DNA of 10,788 nt, from assembly GCA_015484715.1 (NCBI GenBank), contig WFUY01000448.1:1-10788 (forward strand). Direction: 5' to 3'. This stretch comes from Thermoflexales bacterium (GTDB taxonomy: Bacteria; Chloroflexota; Anaerolineae; S140-20). Both the position numbers and the translations under genes were made by a program. The notes beneath the pieces are model-generated. The model did no database searches and had not been told where the DNA came from. It saw only the letters and a list, made by a program, of their open reading frames with translations. Positions 6,455 to 10,788 of the stretch are shown piece after piece (position 1 is the first letter of the stretch; each line of letters opens with the position of its first letter).

Positions 6455-6560
6455 GTGGTCGGGTGGTCTGGTGGTCCGGTGGTCGGGTAGCCGGAAGATC
6501 CGATGACGGGAGCGGCCGGCCGACCAAGCAACCACCCGACCAAACGACCAAGCGACCAAT
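6455..6560. repeat. Array of 8-bp repeats in inverted arrangement
   Basis: Four tandem octamers of pattern GTGGTCNG occupy 6455-6486. Five octamers of the complementary type (mostly CGACCAAN, one CAACCACC) occupy 6521-6560. The two blocks are separated by 34 nt. Since GTGGTCGG is the reverse complement of CCGACCAC, they can form a long imperfect hairpin in several registers. The array fills most of the gap between thiolase 2 and the first DUF35 gene. It ends a few bases before the DUF35 ribosome site and lacks a T-tract, so it is not a classic intrinsic terminator. It could be a protein-binding array, an mRNA processing or stability element, or slippage-prone filler. Confidence 0.75.
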
Positions 6561-6576
6561 TGCGAGGAGACAAACG

Positions 6577-7083
6577 ATGAAAGAACACGTCTACGACACC
6601 GTGTACCTGCGCAGCAAAGATTTCGAGGAGGGGCGTGTCCTCTTCGAGACCTGGGACCCGAAGGCCCGCTACGCCTGGGACGCCGGCGTCGCTATCGGGC
6701 GCTTCCTGGCGGAACTGAAGGCCGGCCGCCTGGTCGGTCGCCACTGCCCCGGCTGTCGGCGCGTGCTGATCCCTCCCCGGATGGTCTGCGAGCACTGCTT
6801 CCTGCCCACCGATGCCTGGGTGCCCCTCCAGGACACCGGCACCGTCGTCACCTACTCCCTCTGCTACATTACCTGGGATATGGTGCACCTGAAGGAGCCC
6901 CAGATCCCGGCGGTCATCGCCATAGATGGCGCATCGCCGGGGATGGGCATTATGCACCTCCTGGGCGAGGTGGACCCGGAGGCGGTGAAGATCGGAATGC
7001 GGGTGCAGGCCGTCTGGAAGCCTGCCGAGGAGCGCACCGGCGCGATCACCGACATCGCCTACTTCAAGCCGGTGGAGTCGTAG
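6577..7083 (+). CDS. DUF35 OB-fold/zinc-ribbon protein 1
   Basis: This 168-residue COG1545 (DUF35) protein is a small partner of thiolase-fold enzymes that binds acyl-CoA and couples subunits in archaeal HMG-CoA synthase complexes and in Ltp2-ChsH2 aldolase. After an N-terminal helical segment of about 50 residues, a rubredoxin-like zinc ribbon has Cys57, Cys60, Cys71 and Cys74 (CPGC...CEHC). The OB fold follows (WVPLQDTGTVVTYSLCYI to about 163), with a typical IGMRVQAVW strand. The frame opens upstream at 6463 inside the repeat array. The ATG at 6577 is chosen because it follows GAGGAG (6564-6569) and matches the family N terminus. It is probably a partner for one or both upstream thiolase-fold proteins. 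Confidence 0.88.
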   Translation: MKEHVYDTVYLRSKDFEEGRVLFETWDPKARYAWDAGVAIGRFLAELKAGRLVGRHCPGCRRVLIPPRMVCEHCFLPTDAWVPLQDTGTVVTYSLCYITWDMVHLKEPQIPAVIAIDGASPGMGIMHLLGEVDPEAVKIGMRVQAVWKPAEERTGAITDIAYFKPVES

Positions 7084-7124
7084 GTTCGCCGCCCGTCGAG
7101 TACAACAGTGCTGAAGGAGGTACG

Positions 7125-7604
7125 ATGGCCCTGATAGAGCGCGTTACCCGGCTGGATCAGACGAAAGCCTGGCTCGGCGAAATCCCCATCCAGAGCCGCT
7201 ACACCGTGGGCATCGCCGGCGAGCGCTTCTTCCGCGAGATCCAGGAGCATGGACGATTCCTGGGCACCCGCTGCCCGGAATGCGACCTCATCTACGTGCC
7301 GCCTCGCCTCTACTGCGAAGCGTGCTTCGCCCACCTGGAGGAGTGGGTAGAGGTGCCCACCACCGGTTACGTCTACACCTACACCGTCGTCCACCAGGAC
7401 CTGGACGGGGAGCCCCTGCCGGAGCCCCGCCTCCTCGCCTTCATCCAGTTGGACGGCACCGACGGCGGGCTGGTCCACTTCCTGGGCGACGTGGAGCCGG
7501 ACCAGGTCCGTCTGGGGATGCGGGTGGAGGCGGTCTTCAAGGAGAAAGCTGAACGTCGGGGTAGCATCCTGGACATCGTCCATTTCCGTCCGGTGAAGGG
7601 ATAA
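7125..7604 (+). CDS. DUF35 OB-fold/zinc-ribbon protein 2
   Basis: This second DUF35 protein has 159 residues. The zinc ribbon is Cys50, Cys53, Cys64 and Cys67 (CPEC...CEAC). The OB fold spans about 70-155 (WVEVPTTGYVYTYTVVH, then LGMRVEAVFKE and a closing IVHFRP strand). The N-terminal region differs from that of DUF35 protein 1, as expected if each paralogue docks on a different thiolase-fold partner. The ribosome site AAGGAGG (7114-7120) is perfect, 4 nt before the ATG, suggesting strong translation. Two thiolase-fold genes followed by two DUF35 genes argue for two matched pairs or one four-subunit complex. Confidence 0.88.
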   Translation: MALIERVTRLDQTKAWLGEIPIQSRYTVGIAGERFFREIQEHGRFLGTRCPECDLIYVPPRLYCEACFAHLEEWVEVPTTGYVYTYTVVHQDLDGEPLPEPRLLAFIQLDGTDGGLVHFLGDVEPDQVRLGMRVEAVFKEKAERRGSILDIVHFRPVKG

Positions 7605-7621
7605 GCCGAAAGAGCACGCTT

Positions 7622-7653
7622 GGGTGCGACGCGCCGTCAGGTGCGTCGCACCC
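7622..7653. repeat. Perfect 11-bp inverted repeat (hairpin) between DUF35-2 and DUF4230 genes
   Basis: GGGTGCGACGC (7622-7632) is the exact reverse complement of GCGTCGCACCC (7643-7653), with a 10-nt loop. There is no T-run after it, so it is not a standard intrinsic terminator. The core CGTCGCACCC also occurs at 53-62. It could be a dispersed intergenic palindrome, or a hairpin that limits read-through and protects the upstream mRNA 3' end. Confidence 0.7.
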
Positions 7654-7676
7654 GGATCACCGCAAGGAGGGAGGGG

Positions 7677-8357
7677 ATGAGTGAAACGTCAGCCACCCGC
7701 CGTAGCAAGTGGCTAGCTGCCATTGGATACATCGTCCTGATCGCTTTCCTCGTCGGTTCCATCTCATTCACCTATCGAGCCTACAGAACGATCCAGGGGA
7801 TCGCCAATCTGCCCAACCAGGTCGAGCGAACTGTCAAAGGGGCACTGGCTCAGCCCACCCCCACGGTGACCGTGCTGCCGCCGGCCATTGACCAACTCCG
7901 CCCTCTGGCCCGATTGCAGACCGAAGCCTACTTCCTCTCCACGGTTGTGGATGTCACCATCCCCCGAGGGTTGCTGGAAATCTGGCCCGATGACTACCTG
8001 CTCCTGGTCGCCTGCGGCAAGGTGACGGCTGGCGTGGACCTCAAGAAGCTGACCGAGGATGACGTCCGGGTCAACAACGGCACCGTCATCATCCGCCTGC
8101 CGCCAGCCGAGATCTTCGATGTCTTCCTCTTCGAGGATCGCGATTGCACCTATGTCTACCGACGTAAGGAAGCCCCCCTCGTCTCCCCCAACGAGGTCAT
8201 TGAGAGCGAGGCCCGCCAGCAGGCCGTGGAGAGCTTCCGCCAGACCGCCCTGGATAACGGCATCCTGGAGCGGGCCCAGCGCAACGCCGAGCAGGAGATC
8301 CGCCGGCTGCTTCAGCTCGTCGGCTACGACCAGGTCGAGTTCGTCACCAGCGAGTGA
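7677..8357 (+). CDS. DUF4230 membrane-anchored protein
   Basis: This 226-residue protein has one N-terminal transmembrane helix (about 12-33, WLAAIGYIVLIAFLVGSISF) and a soluble domain that should face outside. The domain matches the DUF4230 pattern: LLLVACGKVTAGVDLKKL (108-125), then VIIRLPPAEIFDV (137-149), and a C-terminal helix of the type ALDNGILERAQRNAEQEI leading to LLQLVGYDQVEF. Family function is unknown. A Pro/Thr-rich linker lies at about 59-70. The frame opens at 7620, but the ATG at 7677 is chosen because AAGGAGGGAGGGG stands just before it and the upstream residues are encoded by the hairpin repeat. An intrinsic terminator follows directly, so this gene closes the transcription unit. 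Confidence 0.82.
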   Translation: MSETSATRRSKWLAAIGYIVLIAFLVGSISFTYRAYRTIQGIANLPNQVERTVKGALAQPTPTVTVLPPAIDQLRPLARLQTEAYFLSTVVDVTIPRGLLEIWPDDYLLLVACGKVTAGVDLKKLTEDDVRVNNGTVIIRLPPAEIFDVFLFEDRDCTYVYRRKEAPLVSPNEVIESEARQQAVESFRQTALDNGILERAQRNAEQEIRRLLQLVGYDQVEFVTSE

Positions 8358-8382
8358 CCCTCGAAAGTAGCTCAGGCCCGCC

Positions 8383-8419
8383 ATCCCCGGCTCTCCCTCC
8401 CACGAGCCGGGGATTTTTT
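8383..8419 (+). terminator. Intrinsic terminator after the DUF4230 gene
   Basis: ATCCCCGGCT (8383-8392) pairs perfectly with AGCCGGGGAT (8405-8414), and C8393-G8404 can add another pair, giving an 11-bp GC-rich stem with a 10-nt loop. A run of six T follows at 8414-8419. This is the clearest terminator in the window and separates the acyl-CoA/DUF4230 region from the surface-protein gene. Confidence 0.92.
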
Positions 8420-8428
8420 AATCTGATT

Positions 8429-8456
8429 TTAACATTTCCTTTATGAGGGTTAAAAC
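8429..8456 (+). promoter_or_regulatory. Candidate promoter for the secreted surface protein
   Basis: TTAACA (8429-8434, 5 of 6 matches to the -35 consensus) and TAAAAC (8451-8456, 4 of 6 to -10) are separated by 16 bp. They lie in a locally AT-rich patch between the terminator and the ATG at 8524. The start codon has only a modest ribosome site, GGGAG at 8507-8511, 12 nt away. A promoter is expected here because a terminator lies directly upstream, but the exact boxes are uncertain. Confidence 0.4.
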
Positions 8457-8523
8457 GGGAAGTGATAGATTGGAATGGGGGCAGTCGGTCTGTCGAAAAT
8501 CACTTTGGGAGCGTGATACGGCG

Positions 8524-10788
8524 ATGAAAAAGGGATACCGAACTCTAGCGATCGTAACGATACTCTTGCTGCTCACTGTGCCCGTTGCCTGGGCCGATGG
8601 CGAGACCGGCACAGTGTCCGGGTGGAAGCCCGGGGCGATGGTTGAAGGCACGCTTAACGGCAGTCCGTGGAGCGGGTGGGGCGGAACCATCTACATGGAC
8701 CTGACCAATGGCCCCACCGTCCCCGTCTTCTGCACCGATATGCTCCACCATGTCGGCGTGGGGGACACCTTCGTCGCCAGCGACCAGGAGATGGACTGCC
8801 GGGTCAAGTGGCTGCTGATCCACTACCCGCCTCGTTCCAACAACTACACACCCTGGCCCGATGGGGCTCCCGGCACCCTGAGCAATCGGAACCAAGAGAT
8901 GGCAGCCCGTCAGGCGGCCGTTTGGTACTTCTCCGATGGCTTCCAGCCGGACCCCAACACCACCATCGGCCAGCGAGCCTGGGAGATCATCCAGGCGGTT
9001 CCGGCCAATGCCTGCGCCGCTGATGCGCCCAACATCGTCATCACCCCGGCCAGCACCGTCAACCCCGTTGGGGCCAGCCAAACCTTCACCGTCACCGTCA
9101 CCCAAGGTGGGACGCCGGTGGCCGGCCGCCAGGTCACCTTGGCCACCAGCCAGGGAACTCTCTCCACGGATGTAGTCACCACCGATGCCAACGGAGAGGC
9201 GACCTTCACCCTCAGCCTGGGCATGGCGGGGACCGCCCACATCACCGCCTCGGCCACCCTCTCCCTCCCTGTGGGAACCGTCTTTGTGGGGGTGGACACC
9301 AACAAGCAGAAGCTGGTCCTGGGTGAGGAGAGCAGCGGCCTGGTCTACGGCTACGCCACCGGCACCTGGACGGGCAACGGCTCCATCACAGCCCTCAGCT
9401 TCGACGACTACAACATGAACGGGGTCCACGATGAGGGAGAGCCGGCACTGGCCGGCTGGACGATCCGCCTCTACCGAAATGGTGCCTTCATCGCCCAGCA
9501 GACCACCGACGCCAACGGCCAGGTCACCTTCAGCGGCCTCAACGGCACCTACACCGTCGTCGAAGTGCTCCAAAGCGGCTGGTACTCCACCACGGCCACA
9601 GCCCAGACCGTCACGGTGAACAACGACACCCGGTCCGTTGGCTTCGGCCAGGTGAAGCTGCCCGTCATCATCGGGCGGACCTTCCAGGACGATGATCTGG
9701 ACGGCACCTGGGACGCCGGCGAAGCGCCGCTGGCCGGCTGGGAACTCCAGCTCTTCCGCGACGACGGTTCCGCCGTCGTGGGGATGAAGGGGGTGACCGA
9801 TGACCAGGGACGGGTCGTCTTCAGTTCTGATCCCAACCGCGATCCGCCAGACCTAACCGCCGGCACCTACTACGTCCAGGAGACGCTCCAGAGCGGCTGG
9901 TACGCCACCACCGGCATCTCCGGAACCGTGACGGTGGGCTCCGGGGATGTTAAAGAGGTGGCGTTGGGCAACCTTCGGCCCCAGCCGGCGCTGGCCCTCA
10001 GCAAGCTCGGACCGGCCCAGGCTCACGCCGGGGAGACCATCACCTACCACTTCACCGTCACCAACACCGGCAACGTTCCGCTGCAGAACGTGCAGGTCAG
10101 CGACCCCCTGCTGGGCGGCGTGATCGCCGATTGCTCGACCGGCAGCCTGGCCGTCGGCGAGGCTCGCTCCTGCAGCGCCAGCTACGCGATCCCGACCCAG
10201 GCTCCGGACCCCTTGCCCAACACGGCCACGGCCACCGCCACCGAGTCGCTGCTGGGGCAGGCGACCTCTGTCAGCGCCACGCACACGGTGGACCTGCTCC
10301 ACCCCGCCCTGGATCTCCAGGCCGGCGGTCCGGCCCATGCCTATCCCGGGGAGACACTGACCCTCACCGCGGTCATTACCAACACCGGTGACGCCCCGCT
10401 GGAGCAGATCACCGTGGATGCCGGTTTCACCATCACCTGCCCCTCCACGACGCTGGATCCCGGCGCGACGGTGACCTGCAGCGGCAGCACCGTAGCCGGT
10501 CAGGCGAACGTCATCACCTTCACCATGACGGCCTCCGGCAGCGACAGCGTGGGTGGTCAGGCCAGTGCGCAGGACCAGGTCGTCGTCTCCATTGACGCCG
10601 ACGGCGATGGGATCCCCGATCTGGATGAGGGCACCGGTGACGCCGACAACGACGGCACCCCCAACTACCTGGATACCGACGCCGACGGTGACGGCATCGC
10701 CGACGGCACCGAGGGCACCGGCGACGCCGACAACGACGGGACGCCCAACTACCTGGACGCCGATTCCGACGGCGACGGCATCGCCGAC
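8524..10788 (+). CDS. Large secreted thioester-domain adhesin-like protein (3' end beyond the window)
   Basis: The frame is open from ATG 8524 to the last base (755 codons), with no stop. A signal peptide covers 1-24, with likely cleavage after VAWA. Residues about 36-165 look like a thioester (TQXA-type) domain: Cys70 in PVFCTDM and Gln130 in [13 protein letters not shown] could form the internal Cys-Gln bond used by Gram-positive adhesins for covalent attachment. Next is an invasin-type Ig domain (169-247, [11 protein letters not shown]...[11 protein letters not shown]). Two SdrD-B-like domains (about 291-370 and 384-483) share [15 protein letters not shown] motifs. Two DUF11-like domains follow (489-590 and 594-689, [20 protein letters not shown]). 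Acidic DxDxDG repeats begin at 691. Such proteins are exported and act in adhesion or surface structure. The C-terminal anchor is not in view. The thioester call is by motif only, with Arg instead of Thr before the Gln. Confidence 0.85.
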   Translation, partial: MKKGYRTLAIVTILLLLTVPVAWADGETGTVSGWKPGAMVEGTLNGSPWSGWGGTIYMDLTNGPTVPVFCTDMLHHVGVGDTFVASDQEMDCRVKWLLIHYPPRSNNYTPWPDGAPGTLSNRNQEMAARQAAVWYFSDGFQPDPNTTIGQRAWEIIQAVPANACAADAPNIVITPASTVNPVGASQTFTVTVTQGGTPVAGRQVTLATSQGTLSTDVVTTDANGEATFTLSLGMAGTAHITASATLSLPVGTVFVGVDTNKQKLVLGEESSGLVYGYATGTWTGNGSITALSFDDYNMNGVHDEGEPALAGWTIRLYRNGAFIAQQTTDANGQVTFSGLNGTYTVVEVLQSGWYSTTATAQTVTVNNDTRSVGFGQVKLPVIIGRTFQDDDLDGTWDAGEAPLAGWELQLFRDDGSAVVGMKGVTDDQGRVVFSSDPNRDPPDLTAGTYYVQETLQSGWYATTGISGTVTVGSGDVKEVALGNLRPQPALALSKLGPAQAHAGETITYHFTVTNTGNVPLQNVQVSDPLLGGVIADCSTGSLAVGEARSCSASYAIPTQAPDPLPNTATATATESLLGQATSVSATHTVDLLHPALDLQAGGPAHAYPGETLTLTAVITNTGDAPLEQITVDAGFTITCPSTTLDPGATVTCSGSTVAGQANVITFTMTASGSDSVGGQASAQDQVVVSIDADGDGIPDLDEGTGDADNDGTPNYLDTDADGDGIADGTEGTGDADNDGTPNYLDADSDGDGIAD
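10594..10788 (+). repeat. 84-bp tandem repeats encoding 28-residue calcium-type repeats
   Basis: Two full units (10594-10677 and 10678-10761) and part of a third (10762-10788) encode DADGDGIxD...[16 protein letters not shown]. These resemble thrombospondin type-3 DxDxDGxxD repeats, which bind calcium and form rigid stalks. The units are similar at DNA level but differ at several synonymous sites, so they are not freshly duplicated. The array runs off the window edge, so the copy number is unknown. Confidence 0.9.

Noticed and set aside
6455..6560. CRISPR-like short repeats
   Set aside because: Units are 8 bp with no unique spacers, and the two blocks are in opposite orientation; not a CRISPR array.
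5065..6957. A 630-codon open frame on the minus strand
   Set aside because: It lies antisense to VapC, thiolase 2 and DUF35-1, which have clear families. Its translation is low-complexity (Gly/His/Asp/Val-rich) and results from strong GC third-position bias.
8545..9573. A 342-codon open frame on the minus strand
   Set aside because: Antisense to the surface protein, Gly/Val/Asp-rich and without domain signatures. The plus frame has a signal peptide and clear domains.

Overview
The window is GC-rich, with strongly C/G-biased third codon positions. Every supported gene is on the plus strand. Gene content and codon style suggest an uncultured Chloroflexota, probably Anaerolineae-like: a cyclic-2,3-DPG-synthase-type GTPase, thiolase-fold/DUF35 clusters, MNT and VapBC toxin-antitoxin modules, a DUF4230 protein, and a large secreted protein with SdrD-like, DUF11-like and calcium-repeat modules. 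That assignment is inference.

Layout. Bases 1-301 have no gene, but contain a TTGCGC-N17-TATAAT promoter (100-128) followed by a strongly self-complementary leader (148-266) before a COG2403/cyclic 2,3-diphosphoglycerate synthase-like P-loop protein (302-1618). Next comes a membrane-anchored alpha/beta hydrolase (1659-2657). A promoter in the hydrolase's 3' end (2583-2611) precedes an MNT-type nucleotidyltransferase (2701-3219). Its 3' end overlaps a 55-codon small ORF with an ideal Shine-Dalgarno sequence (3116-3283), followed by a probable frameshifted small ORF resembling it (3280-3377).

The metabolic core is 3410-7604: thiolase-like protein 1, an antitoxin/PIN-toxin pair (4600-5265), thiolase-like protein 2, then two DUF35 zinc-ribbon/OB-fold proteins. 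Both thiolase-fold proteins are full length and nearly colinear, but have Gly where thiolases carry the nucleophilic Cys. The second also has Asn in place of the His of the C-terminal GH motif. Cys-less thiolase folds paired with DUF35 proteins are known from the steroid side-chain aldolase Ltp2-ChsH2, so a non-thiolytic acyl-CoA chemistry such as a retro-aldol step is a reasonable hypothesis. Tight spacing suggests co-transcription with the toxin-antitoxin pair embedded. An array of 8-bp repeats in inverted arrangement (6455-6560) separates thiolase 2 from the first DUF35 gene.

A membrane-anchored DUF4230 protein (7677-8357) ends in a textbook intrinsic terminator (8383-8419). After a relatively AT-rich promoter region, a large secreted protein begins at 8524 and runs open off the window end (755 codons visible). 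It has a signal peptide, a probable thioester (Cys-Gln) adhesion domain, an invasin-type Ig domain, two SdrD-B-like domains, two DUF11-like domains and 28-residue acidic DxDxDG repeats. It looks like a surface adhesin or stalk protein and is unrelated to the acyl-CoA cluster.
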